Origin: Asterella californica
Taxonomy: Eukaryota > Streptophyta > Marchantiopsida > Marchantiales > Aytoniaceae
Assembly: GCA_036924285.1 (NCBI GenBank)
Contig: JAYKYS010000018.1
Span: forward strand, 2,852,001 to 2,916,000
Length of the DNA: 64,000 nucleotides
Direction of reading: 5' to 3'
Numbering within the stretch: position 1 is the first letter of the stretch; the number at the start of each line of letters is the position of its first letter. The notes beneath the pieces were generated by a model, which was given only the letters and a program-made list of their open reading frames with translations, searched no databases and was not told where the DNA came from. Positions 18,880 through 29,692 of this stretch are shown here, piece after piece. Made by a program: the position numbers and the translations under genes.

Positions 18880-21800
18880 CATCGTCTGGCAAAGAGTTCA
18901 ATCAACATTGTTATATGTGGGAATCGCTCCAATTCTGGGAGCTTTTCCACGTAGAACACGACAATGCACAGCTTCTTGCCGCTTACCACCTGAATCAGCA
19001 TTCACTCACCTCCACGACCCTCGCAGCTGGAAAGTGACTGTGAACTCGGAGGAAAAGCTCGAGCTGTGATCATGAATATTGTCCTCTGCGCGTAATTGCT
19101 TCACAACTCTTTCTCAGTGGAAAAGGAGTCGACCCCCCACAGTGATAAGATCCACGCGCATTTTTTGACGAGTTTCTGCGGGGAAACAACAGAATTCAGA
19201 GGGTAGAAACTTTACGCGTTCTAGATCTTGATGCACACATATTGTGGAATTCGAACCATCAGGCCGTCTTTATGTGCATGAACAACGTAACCGCAGCTCT
19301 AGAGTATGGGGAGTAAATGTTCCAGATATGACATATTCTAAATTTTGTCTCATTGGTATCAGTTAGAACTTTTGCTCTACAATCGTATATATTGACTGTG
19401 TTTCTTAATTAGTCAAGTCTACAGACGAATCTGGATGGTCATAATCAACGCTGATCTATATTATCATCGAACGAGTCAATGGAACCGACCAGTCGCTCAT
19501 AGACGGGACTCTCTCGCGATATCGCTAGCTAGCTGATAACTCAAGCAGTCAATCCCCTTGAATTGTGATGGTAGTCAATCCAAGTGCAACTTCTGATCGG
19601 CAGCTAAGCCCTCTACATATGCGTTCGTCTCCCAAACATCTTTACCATGTAAGAAATACAGACTAGCAACAAGAAGGAGCTAAGAAAAATATCTGTCGCC
19701 TTCGAACTCACCTCTACTTATTCTTGATTCTAGCAGCGATCCTTAAGTACCTTACCTCTTTCCCGGTTCGTGCATGGTTCGTTTCTTCTAGATTTCCAGT
19801 GCGTTTAATTGATTCAAAATGCATATCTGGTGAAGTTTACGAAATTTGTCACACGAGTTGTACAATGGTGTAATATAAATCTCTACAGTACTAGAGCTAT
19901 GATAGATCCAGAACTTGGATTTGTGGACATGAAATAGTGAACAAGGCTAGTCCTCGTTTTATTTGGCTTATGATTCGATTGTCAAGCAGCTTTGCAGTAC
20001 CTAGCAGGGCTAAATTCTTTCCTATTTTCACATTTCTTGCTTGATTTGGTACCGCTCTCGAAGCCCGCACTGAATTGTGATCAGATATATATGTTTATAT
20101 GCATATGGCCATCTGTTTGTCTATCCTATAACTTTCTGCCAAACAAGAAAGTTTAACTTTCAATTGCGATCACAAGCGTACGGTAGAGCACCACGAGGGG
20201 AAATCAACCACAGAAGGAACCAACTGAAAGAGAACTATACAAATAATCAATTGGAAAGTGCTCGAGGTATGGACTCTGATGCACCGCAGAAGAGGATCGC
20301 ATACACCGCATCCACAGCGAATACGTTGAAACAAGTGGACAGATACAGAGCCAAGAAGCCTTCTACTATAAGTAGCATGTATAGCATGTATATAACGTAC
20401 TAGATGATGCAGATGCGATCGCGAGGAGCTGGATCTGTACGACCGAGAATGAATGAAGGGAAAATGGAGGGATTGTCCCCATCCGGAACATGTCCCCTAT
20501 GGTAACAAGCCGAGGTGTGGGGGGTGCTCCATGTCTGATCTCTGTCCAATTGTAATTACAATGGCTTCCACTTCTACGTGGACGTCAGATGTACAAATCC
20601 GAAGCTCCCAGCAGATCTAGGCAAGTGCTAGCTGATGGCGTACTTGAAACAAGCATACTCACAATTTAACACATGCACAGATTCGATAGGTATAACGGCC
20701 CAAAATGTTATAGCTTAGAGCTAGCTAATAGCTACGATATAGAACTTATCCATGACTCTCGAGCTCATGATCAGACCATGGCATGGAAGGATATCATCCC
20801 GTGGTCAGTAGAGCTCGAGAATTATAACAAGGCCAAAGCATCATATATATATATCTTGATTTAGATAGAATAACATTTCTTCACGTGCACCAGTAGTAGA
20901 TCGTTGACGGGGGTTGTCAACTTCGGCCAGCTGAGTTCAAGGTCTCCAGATCTAGAATCCCGGGTGCGGAGCACGTTGTTGTGAATTTATGTATACAGAT
21001 TTTTCCATCATTCGATCCAAATTATTGATATCATGCCGTTTCTGTAAATAAAATGAATGCATCTTTAAGTCTAGCTGCGTAGCCCGTGAGTGCCCTGGTC
21101 CCTGTGTAGATGTCTAATCTCCTTATGACCCATACTGACGTGAGCGTAAGGTTCAATGATTACTGCTGAGTTTTCATCATGAAAAGTGCTATCATTTGAC
21201 TACTCGTTCTGCGCTATATATCCCTCCGACAGGAGGGTAGGCAATTGCTACGAAGTACGAAGTTTACAATGGTCCTCTTAATTTTGAACTACAACATCCA
21301 GTCAAGCAGCTGATCATGACACTGTCAGGATCTAACCTTGGAACGAATTCAGCAGATGAAGGTGTTGCATTTGAACAAAAGGAGAGCTTCTATCCGCGTT
21401 TTCCTTTAGGCTTCTCCATGAAGCCTTAAGGAAAACAAATAAAGAAACGGAGCGAATAAGAAAACGAACGTCCCTGGATGCAGTTGCGGAACGGTTCATG
21501 TCTTTTACTGAATCCTTGAGGACATGCAAACCTCGATTCCACGCTCATGCAGAGTATCGAATTTCCAGCTCAAAATCTTCCCTGGTTTCCTCTACGAGGA
21601 GCGCTAGGCTAAGCACCGACTGAATCAAGAAGCAGGTGGAATCCTGTTAGTGACGCACAAAGACGTGCGGTATATCATTATGATATTTCTTTTACCCGAC
21701 TCGATGCAGTATTTTGTGTCTCAGTCCCAGCGTGTACCACTCAACTATAATGAGATCTAAGTAGCATTCCTTCAATATGGTCTCTGTTCTCCTTCGGACC

Positions 21801-22166
21801 TTCCTTCTATAGACCATCTGATTCAGACAGTAATTATATATAAAATTAAGCAGCATTGACCGTTAATGATGATAACGTTCTAATAGACATTAGAATCTGG
21901 TACCGGTAAGATCAAGATTTTCTCAGAATCCTCAGAGAGTTTTATATATTTCTTACATGTTTGACAGCTGAGGGTAGTCTGCTTGAAAGATACTACTGGC
22001 TGGTGCTTTGCTCTGTTGGTTAGAACAACAGTTTCCTCCGGCTCGTGTATGTGTTTAATTGTAGTATCTACTACAAGTTGGATTTGGCTACGCCAATCCC
22101 GGTCCATATACTGAAGAGTCTGAGGCAAATGCAGAAGTCGAATCAGATGCATAACCCAGAGTTGGA
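18880..22166 (-). repeat. Right arm of the palindrome, inner part
   Basis: Reverse complement of about 2354-5804. Compared with the left arm it has a short deletion near 18935, a replaced stretch near 18990-19020 and one copy (not two) of the 93-bp unit. No gene is recognisable in it; the small ORFs are not conserved between arms. Confidence 0.9.
22162..22166. repeat. Copia B target-site duplication, left copy
   Basis: ttgga directly before the LTR start (TGTTGAGATC). The same five bases follow the other LTR at 27324-27328, and the left arm has a single copy (tccaa, 2354-2358). Confidence 0.9.
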
Positions 22167-22423
22167 TGTTGAGATCAAGGAACTGTAATCACTCATGAGA
22201 CAAAGCAGCCATAGCCTAAGCTTGAACTGAAGAGGGTGGAGAGAGTTTGAAAATCACACAAACGAATGAGTCGAGAGTCAACAGTCTCTCTTTACTAATA
22301 TGAGAGAGAAAAACACAAGAAAGGGATAAACTGGGGTTGGGTCCTCAAACCCTAAACTAATTAGATTAGGAATTAGAGCAAACTACGACTACAGTGCATA
22401 GTTAGCTTGCACAGTCTTTAACA
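22167..22423 (-). repeat. Copia B LTR, 3' copy
   Basis: 257 bp, TGTTGAGATC...TTTAACA on the plus strand. It matches 27068-27323. The last codons of the RNase H frame run into it, ending at 22402. Confidence 0.93.
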
Positions 22424-22962
22424 TTTTCGCTCAAGCTAGAATCTATGTCCTTAACACCTAGACACAACCTGAAATACTCAAATTTATCTCTAGGTAAGAC
22501 CTTGGTGAAAATATCAGCAACTTGCTCATAAGTAGGAAGATACCTAAGATCAATCTCTCCAGTCAACACTTTCTCTCTGATGAAGTGATAATGGACCTCT
22601 ATATGTTTGGTCCTAGCATGGAAAATAGGATTAGAAGCAAGTTTAATGCTGCTGATGTTGCCGATGTGCAAAACAACTGGATCAGAAAATGTGACATCCA
22701 CATCATCCAAAAGGGTGCGAAGCCAAACAGATTCACATGTAACATTGGTGGCACCTTTGTATTCTACTTCTGTAGAAGACAAAGCAACTATTTGTTGCTT
22801 TTTCGATTGCCAACTAAGCGCAGAATCTCCAAGGCAGAAAACGAAACCTGACGTAGATCTCCTGTCATGAGTACTTCCAACCCAATCTACATCAGTAAAG
22901 CCTTGTAACACAAGAGGCTTACCAGAAGAAAAGTAAAGTTCAAACTGAAATGTAAACTTCAC
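22402..22962 (-). pseudogene. Copia B RNase H
   Basis: A 186-residue stretch with the copia RNase H signature: GFTDVDWVGSTHDRRSTSGF, SSTEVEY, then HYHFIREKVLTGEIDLRYL and DIFTKVLPRDKF near the end. It would degrade the RNA strand of the RNA-DNA hybrid. The stop codon lies about 20 bases inside the 3' LTR. The frame is separated from the RT part by a shift near 22975. Confidence 0.9.
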
Positions 22963-22987
22963 ATACCGTAGAATCCGTTGAACTGCA

Positions 22988-23566
22988 TCAAGGTGTGGCT
23001 TCCTTGGAGCCTGTACATACTGGCTGACTAAGCCAACAGCATAAGATCATAGTTATAGTAAGGTAGATCAAGCTACCTATGATCTGTCGATACATGAAGG
23101 GATCTGTTAGCAACTCGCCATCTTCTGCATTTAGCTTAACACTAGCAGCAAGAGGGATAGAGATTGGTTTAGACGCAGTCATCCCGAACTTCTCCAACAT
23201 GTTTAGACAATATTGTCTCTGCAGCAGCCATAATGCAACACCATTCTTGACAAACTCAATGCCCAAGAAGTACTTCAGTTGTTGGAGATCCTTCATGTCA
23301 AACTCTCCCTTCAGCTGATCTTTCACCCGTTGGATGAGATGCTCACAACTCCCAGTGAGGATCAAGTCATCAACATAGATGATCAGTAGTATCAAATTCT
23401 TGGTTTGAATACAAAGAATACAACGAAGAGTCCGAATTGCACACAGTAAAGCCAAGAGATAACAAGAATGAATTGATCTTGGCATTCCAAGCTCTAGGAG
23501 CTTGCTTAAGTCCATATAATGACTTCTTGAGTCTACAGACTCTCTCAGGATACTTGGAATCCTCAT
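22988..23566 (-). pseudogene. Copia B reverse transcriptase, C-terminal part
   Basis: It contains the RT active-site run IIYVDDLILTG and the following copia segments FDMKDLQQLKYFLGIEF, PISIPLAASVKLN and RQIIGSLIYLT. The upstream part of the domain lies in another frame (23370-23987) and overlaps this one around 23400-23560, showing a frameshift inside the domain. Confidence 0.9.
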
Positions 23567-23987
23567 ATCCAGGAGGTTGCATCATGTAGACCTCTTCTTC
23601 TAAATCCTCATTAAGAAAAGCGTTGTTGAAGTCCATCTGATGAAGATGCCACCCTCTACTTGTAGCCAATGCCACAACTGTACGAATAGAAGCCATCTTG
23701 GCTACTGGACTGAATGTCTCATCGAAATCAATTCCATATTGTTGTGCACAACCCTTGGCCACAAGTCTGGTCTTGCACTTAGACACAAAACCATCAGAAT
23801 TTCTCTTGACCTTGTAAACCCACATGGAGCGAATGGCTTTCTTACTAGGGGGTAAGTCAACGAGGTCCCATGTTTGTTGATGTTGTAATGCTGCAAGTTC
23901 AGCCTCCATAGCCTGCACCCATTCTGCTTGATGCATAGCCTCCTCAAGAGGATTCTGTTCTTGTACATCTTGTACGACATTCACCAT
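23370..23987 (-). pseudogene. Copia B reverse transcriptase, N-terminal part
   Basis: Typical copia RT start: EWVQAMEAELAALQHQQTWD, KAIRSMWVYKVKRN, KTRLVAKGCAQQYGIDFDET, LHQMDFNNAFLNEDLEEEVY, LKKSLYGLKQAPRAWN. After about 23450 it runs out of frame before the YVDD motif. Confidence 0.92.
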
Positions 23988-24198
23988 GTATGCATGATGT
24001 TATGCAAAAAATCCTTCACACAGAAAACGTTATACAAGGTACTTGACCCTACTGGACCTACGCATATCAGTCATCTGAGCTGAAGGAGTAGTCTTAACTC
24101 TAAAAGGCTGAGATGAAGTGATAACGTGATCATCTATTGGAGACAAAGATTGTGCAGGACGTTGTTGATCTGCCATCTGTTGTAATACATGATGAGAG

Positions 24199-25442
24199 CT
24201 AGTGGATTGAGTAGGTGGTGCAAATAACCTGTCCTGACCAAAGAGTTCTCACATGATGTGAAGCAGTAGAGCTAGTAGATTGTGAAGTAGGTGCTATTGG
24301 TTGTATAACAGACACAACAAGTTCTACAGCGGTGGATGTAGACCTGAACCAGGACTTGGTTTCATCAAAGACAACATCTCTGCTTACATGCAAGGTATTC
24401 GAATTGGGATCATAACATCTATAGCCCTTTCGGTCTGAAGTATAACCTAAAAATACACACTTTCAAGCTTTCGGATCCAACTTACTACGCCTTTCACCTG
24501 GTAAATGAACAAAGCAGACACTCCCAAATATCCTTAGAGACACTCCCAAATATCCTTAGGGAAGCTATATCCGGCTGTTGATTGTATAGTACCTCAATGG
24601 TGTCTTCTTATGAACTGCTGCAGTTGGAGACCTGTTCATAAGATAAACAGCAGTGCATACAACTTCTGCCCAGTTATACTTAGACATAGCTTTCTCATTG
24701 AGCAAAGCTCTAGCGCATTCAGCAATATGTCTGTTCTTGCGCTCTACAACTCCATTTTGCTGAGAGTTGTAGCTGCATGTGACTTCTCTCTTTATGCCAT
24801 GTTGTTATCGAGAGGTATCAAACTGGTCAGAAATGAACTCGCCTCCTCCATCAGAACGTAGACGAAGGATGCTATGCTTGAACTACTTCTCTACTAGGCT
24901 CTTAAACGATTGAAACACAACAAAGACATCTGACTTGGTCTTCAAGAAGTAGACCCAAGTGAATCTCGAACAATATGACAATCGTCAATGAATGAGATGA
25001 AGTACTAAGAACCTTGCATACTTGCTTGAGAAGCTGTCCAAACATCTGTGTGAATAAGCTCTAACACAGTAGAAGCTCTAGTGCCCTTATGAGAGAAGGG
25101 TTGCCTAGCCTGCTTACCAAACTGACAAGTTTCACAGACCTCTACAAGATTAGCATCTGTGAATTTTGGAATACTTACAACTAGATTAGAAGTAGGCAAA
25201 GCCTTAAGGCGTGGGAAGTTCATAGGTCCGAATCTCTTATGTCACAACTGTAAAGTCGAAATCTGAGAACCGTCTATCAACATGACAGTCTCAGTTGCTG
25301 ATATAGTTGCATCTAACTTGAAGAGCCTATCAACCTTAGTTCCTTTGACCACTACAATGTGGTCTTCAATTTGAACAAAACAACCATGCTTGTTGAATCT
25401 AACCTCATAACCTTGTTCAACAATCTGATCTACTGAGATCAA
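24199..25442 (-). pseudogene. Copia B pre-integrase and integrase remnant
   Basis: Separate frames together cover the region between protease and RT. 25442-25242 is the GAG-pre-integrase lead-in. 25223-25005 contains VCETCQFGKQARQPFSHKG and ELIHTDVW, the zinc-domain end and the first catalytic Asp of a copia integrase. The rest of the catalytic core (about 25000-24400) is present only as scattered frames. A C-terminal bit (VSRDVVFDETKSWF, 24390-24350) is the conserved tail before RT. No intact integrase could be made. Confidence 0.85.
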
Positions 25443-25477
25443 ATTCTTGGTTATGGTAGGAACATACAGAACATCCC

Positions 25478-26026
25478 CTAAAGTTGAGATTTTCGGGGAT
25501 GAAACAGAGATAAGTACTGTACCGAGATGAGTAATCGGACCTGTTGAGTATCATCACCAGTGTAGACATATGCTAGAGTCTTCACATGATCTTTGCTACT
25601 GAACCACTCTCCTTGTGCGGTTATGTGATTTGAGCAACCGGAATCTATGTACCAACTTTCAGCAGATTTGATCATAACACCCATAACATGCTGCATGGTT
25701 AACATGCTACCATCTGAATGAGAGTCCTCCATGGAAGCAAAGTTCGAATTTTGAGGTTGCTTACCAGCCTTGATGTCATTCTGTTTCTTGAAGCAGTTCT
25801 TCTCAAGGTGACCCGCCTTGTTGCAGTAGTTGCAAGAACGAGTGTATGCAAAATCTTTGTTTTGGGAATATTGTTGTTGTTGACCTCGTCCAACAGAGTG
25901 GCTTCTTCCTCTGCCTCTGCCTCGACCTTTGTCTCTGTCTCTACCAGCGGACAGGGCTTGCTCTAGAGTCGAATTTGGACCAGCTGTACTCAATAGCCTC
26001 ATTTCTTCTGATACTAACATAAGCAC
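25478..26026 (-). pseudogene. Copia B gag C-terminus, zinc knuckle and protease
   Basis: A basic Arg/Gly/Gln-rich segment is followed by CNYCNKAGHLEKNC (C-x2-C-x4-H-x4-C) and the protease-type run SWYIDSGCSNHIT, in which D-S-G is the catalytic triplet. The frame is the same as the upstream gag ORF, from which it is separated by a TAA at about 26071-26069. It ends by frameshift before the pre-integrase part. Confidence 0.9.
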
Positions 26027-26071
26027 TAGTTCTTCAAATGTGGGATAAGTATCCTTGACAGCAATAGAAGT

Positions 26072-26626
26072 TTAGAAGGCCTTGTATTCCTTACCAAGTC
26101 CTTGAATGGTATGGAGAATGAGATCATCATCTTCGACCTTCACACCAATGCTGCTCAGTTGTTCGACTAGGCCTCTGATCAGGTAGACATAATCTATAAT
26201 TGTCGAAGTATTTTTCTTGACCTCTAGAAGCTGCTGCTTCAGTTGCAACTTACGTGCTTTGGTTGATGTCTGGAACACATTCGCCAAGGCATCCCAAAGT
26301 TCCTTTGGAGTGTCAACTGTCTGTATGTAACCAAACATCTGAGACGAAACACACAACGACATGTAGTGCACATCTGTCTCATTCACTATGAGCAAGTCTG
26401 TTCCATTCAGCAACAATCGGATCTCTAGCATCCTCAGGTGGTTTGCTGTCAGTGCATGTGACAAGACACTGACAGCAGGGACAAGACCATGGAGTCCTTG
26501 CCCCTTGAGAAAGGTAGTAATTTGATACTTCCATATCGAGTAGTTGTTCTTGCCAAGAGGTTCACCTGTGATGTCTGAGAATGTGTCTATCGTGTTACTC
26601 ATGACGCTATATACAACAGACGTCAA
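26072..26626 (-). pseudogene. Copia B gag, N-terminal part
   Basis: 184 residues beginning MTSVVYSVMSN, with copia gag features: NYSIWKYQITTFLKGQGL near residue 28, ELWDALANVFQTST, and KKNTSTIIDYVYLIRGLVEQ (UBN2-type gag). It ends GKEYKAF at an in-frame TAA, then continues in the same frame in the next ORF. Confidence 0.9.
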
Positions 26627-27055
26627 ATTCGCGAACCAACTCAGAATGAATCAAGAAAAGTGGCAATGAAAAGATAGCGAAGAAAAATTCTGCAAATACA
26701 TAACTCGCGGAGAATTATTAATTCCGCGATCGTCAGAATGGCCAAAATCGATAGTTAAGACCTTCAAAACAGCGGTCAAAGTCGTGTTGACTTAAACAGC
26801 AAAAATAGCAACTTCTGCATACGACCTCTGATTGAGAGAAAAAAATTTCTCTCGATAGCTGACGGCGATTCTATCACTTTCCACCTGTTTTCAGATGCTA
26901 AAACAGAGTGGAAGACCTCCAAAATCACCTTTTTGTGTTTAGAGTTTCACTCCACTTTGGTAGGTTCGACCTTGCTGAAAATCGAAGATGCCAGAAAACT
27001 TTATCACCTCGTCTTCACATTCTCGACCTCAAAACACTCTCATCTGTCCACTCTT

Positions 27056-27067
27056 GCTCTGATACCA
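27056..27067 (-). promoter_or_regulatory. Copia B primer-binding site (initiator-Met tRNA type)
   Basis: On the minus strand TGGTATCAGAGC follows the 5' LTR directly. This is the common plant copia primer site complementary to the 3' end of the initiator Met tRNA. Confidence 0.93.
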
Positions 27068-27323
27068 TGTTGAGATCAGAGAACTGTAATCACTCATGAG
27101 ACAAGGCAGCCATAGCCTAAGCTTGAACTGAAGAGAGGTGGAGAGAGTATGAAAATCACACAAGAGAATGAGTCGAGGGTCATCAGTCTCTTTACTAATA
27201 TGAGAGAGAAAAACACAAGGAAGGGGTAAACTGGGGTTGGATCTCCAAACCTTAAACTAACTAGGTTAAGAATTAGAGCAAACTACGACTACAGTGCATA
27301 GTTAGCTTGCACCCTCTTTAACA
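27068..27323 (-). repeat. Copia B LTR, 5' copy
   Basis: 256 bp, TGTTGAGATC...TTTAACA. It should carry the element promoter, reading toward lower coordinates. It is followed by the second ttgga at 27324-27328. Confidence 0.93.
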
Positions 27324-27480
27324 TTGGATTCATTAAAAAACACAGTTACTGAGATATATGTTGAAGTTCAACATCTTTTTCATGGAACCACTCTTTACTT
27401 TGTGTCACACGTATGAACCACACCATTAGTTTGCGTCACACGAACCTCGACAAAGATTAACTAACGTCCTACCCACTTAC

Positions 27481-27643
27481 AGAAACAAGTGCTAGCTCCT
27501 CATTAGCTACAAAGATGGAAACGCGTCCAGCAACTCCACAAATTGACCAAGGAAACTGAAACGCGGCGTCTTGCCTTGCTGAAGATGTATTGAAGCTTCC
27601 TCGACATGGAACAAGAACTTCAAAGCCATGACTGAAACGAACC
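27481..27643 (-). CDS. Second candidate host exon (right-arm copy)
   Basis: Mirror of 2039-2201 with the same acceptor-like and GTAAGT donor-like edges and an identical translation. See the left-arm entry for the uncertainty about frame and function. Confidence 0.28.
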
Positions 27644-29113
27644 CTGTGAAGAGGGAGAGTATGGTGCAAGCTACCGAGCTCATGACGCGGTGCCGCAAGA
27701 ATATTCTGCCAGTGACACGTCTAAGTGATGCCAACAAATTAAACGCCTGATGAAGTGCTCACTGCCACTGAACGTTAATTAGAGTTTGGGAAAGGTGATA
27801 GAGTACGTACACATAAACAACATTTATGCACTTACTGTAGGAACGTTAATTTCGTCAGCATAACGTCATCCATGAGGTCGAAACTCGGGTCAGTTCACCG
27901 TACCTAATTTGAACATGATCATGTGAATGAAGACTCGGTTTGAAACTAGGAAATGGTGTACTTTCTACAGTTTCCAAAGTTTTTCTACTTTCTACTCCGG
28001 CCGGCCTTGTAACCTGCAATTGCAACACTATGGCCAGATCTAGGACTTAAGTACTTTCCAGTTGGGATCTAGATATCGAAAATTTAGGCCAAAGTTGTGA
28101 TAGACTCAAACGCCTGCAGAAAGATTACACGGATGATCATCGTCAAGGGTCCTGTGTATCTTATAGTTCTATGGCGGGGCAATAAAATCTATAAGCATGC
28201 ATGAACTCCACACTGAAGAAACATTGAAGCTCTATCACCTTTCATTTACAGGAACTGTTGTTCGGTAGTCCGGGCCTGTGGACCATAGCGAATTACTGAA
28301 CGGATTGCACTTTATAATTAGCGCTCAAGGTCTGGAATTAGATAGGGGGTCTGCAAGATCCATATATAACACGTCGGATCCCTTGACGAGAAGTTCACAA
28401 GTGCGACTCGTTCGATGGTCTTGAAGTTCTGATCTGTACAACGGAGCTTTGAACAACACGTACAGAATCCATTCAACTGGGTTCATCGGACTCGAATTTA
28501 AGGATCTCGTCGACGACACCTAACCTGGACTCCACTCGCTGAGTTACTTATATATATACCCTCAAGTATGTATACACTAGCGCTAAGCATGCATGACCAT
28601 GATTTGGGACCCAATGGATCCCGGATAAAGAGGTAACTGGCAGAAAGTCACATAGATCAATTCGAAATCGTCGTGGCCGGCCAGGCTAACGAAACGTAGC
28701 TCTGTAGTTCTAGCTAGAAAAGCTGGAGTACTAGTCCGAATATTTTTGAACACTTAATAGTCTAGTTACTGTCATATTAATTTCTTCACCAGGCAAGCAG
28801 TGTGATAGCAGTAAATAGTGTTCTAGCTAAGCTCCCGGATGTACGGGATTATGAGCTCGGTTAGATCCGTCCACCGCAGCCGTAGTATATATATGGTAAT
28901 CTGCATGCATTATGTGCAATAGGTAGCTCTCTTCGACAGATTCATGATCACATCTAACAGAAGAAAAGTTCTAGATAGAACGTCAGAACTATAAGAGTTT
29001 CGATTTCAAGACCAATGATTCAACTAAACTGAAGATCACCAACAGCTTGAGTCACAGAACTTGATGTCAATTTACGAGATTCGCTCAGGCTGTTGATCAA
29101 TTAAACCACGCAC

Positions 29114-29360
29114 CTGGAATTTTCCAGTACAACTCAAACCGCGAGTAAGGCTCAGTACACAAATCCAAGAAATAACTGCGTGCAGAATTCAGTTCAACAA
29201 TAATTTTATACAAATGATATGTACACGTGGCAAGTTTCTCGTTGAACTTCTCATTGTTCTTGAGAATTTGGTCGAGATGACCAGCTAAAGTATCAGCAAA
29301 ATATAACTTCTTGCTGTTGGTTGACAAAACTAATGTACATCTATATGATCGAACTCTATC
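29114..29360 (-). CDS. Candidate host exon (right-arm copy)
   Basis: Mirror of 333-579. The containing ORF (29097-29396) translates to the same 99 residues, and the acceptor-like and donor-like edges are kept. In this arm sequence upstream of the gene (above 29692) is visible, which could help to find its earlier exons. Confidence 0.3.
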
Positions 29361-29692
29361 CTGGAAAGAGAGATAGAAGTTCAAAATCTGTACCAATGAA
29401 TCTATAGTAGGCCTCCTTGCAAGCCTTGCAATTGGTGACGATAATTTTGTATGTACAAGCTTGGGGAGGGCGTGACCAAGAAAGTCATTGGATTAGTGCG
29501 CATGCACTTGCCAGAAGCGACCTTCAATTGCTCAAAATAGAGCATAAGCGAGCTGCTTTCAGAAGGAATGCACGAAAGCGACCTCTGAATTATCCAAACC
29601 ATCATCAATCTAGCCGCGCGTAAGTTACAAGCAAGAAAGGCTACAGTCATAAAGAGTGCTAGAGTGCACCTCACCGTTGATTTGGATTCTCT

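Larger units (their letters stand above)
22167..27323 (-). mobile_element. Copia B, full-length Ty1/copia element
   Basis: It is bounded by LTRs of 257 and 256 bp, flanked by the 5-bp duplication ttgga, with an initiator-Met-type primer site beside the 5' LTR. The minus strand encodes gag, zinc knuckle, protease, integrase, RT and RNase H in copia order. All frames are broken by stops or shifts. The two LTRs differ at about 20 positions by eye, so the insertion is not recent, but it is younger than the palindrome because the left arm is empty at this site. Confidence 0.96.
27329..29692 (-). repeat. Right arm of the palindrome, outer part
   Basis: Reverse complement of 1-2353, nearly identical to it. 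It holds mirror copies of the exon-like segments and of the conserved ORF at 28325-28519. Similarity can be followed up to the partner of window position 1; whether the arm goes on beyond 29692 cannot be judged because the left partner lies outside the window. Confidence 0.92.
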
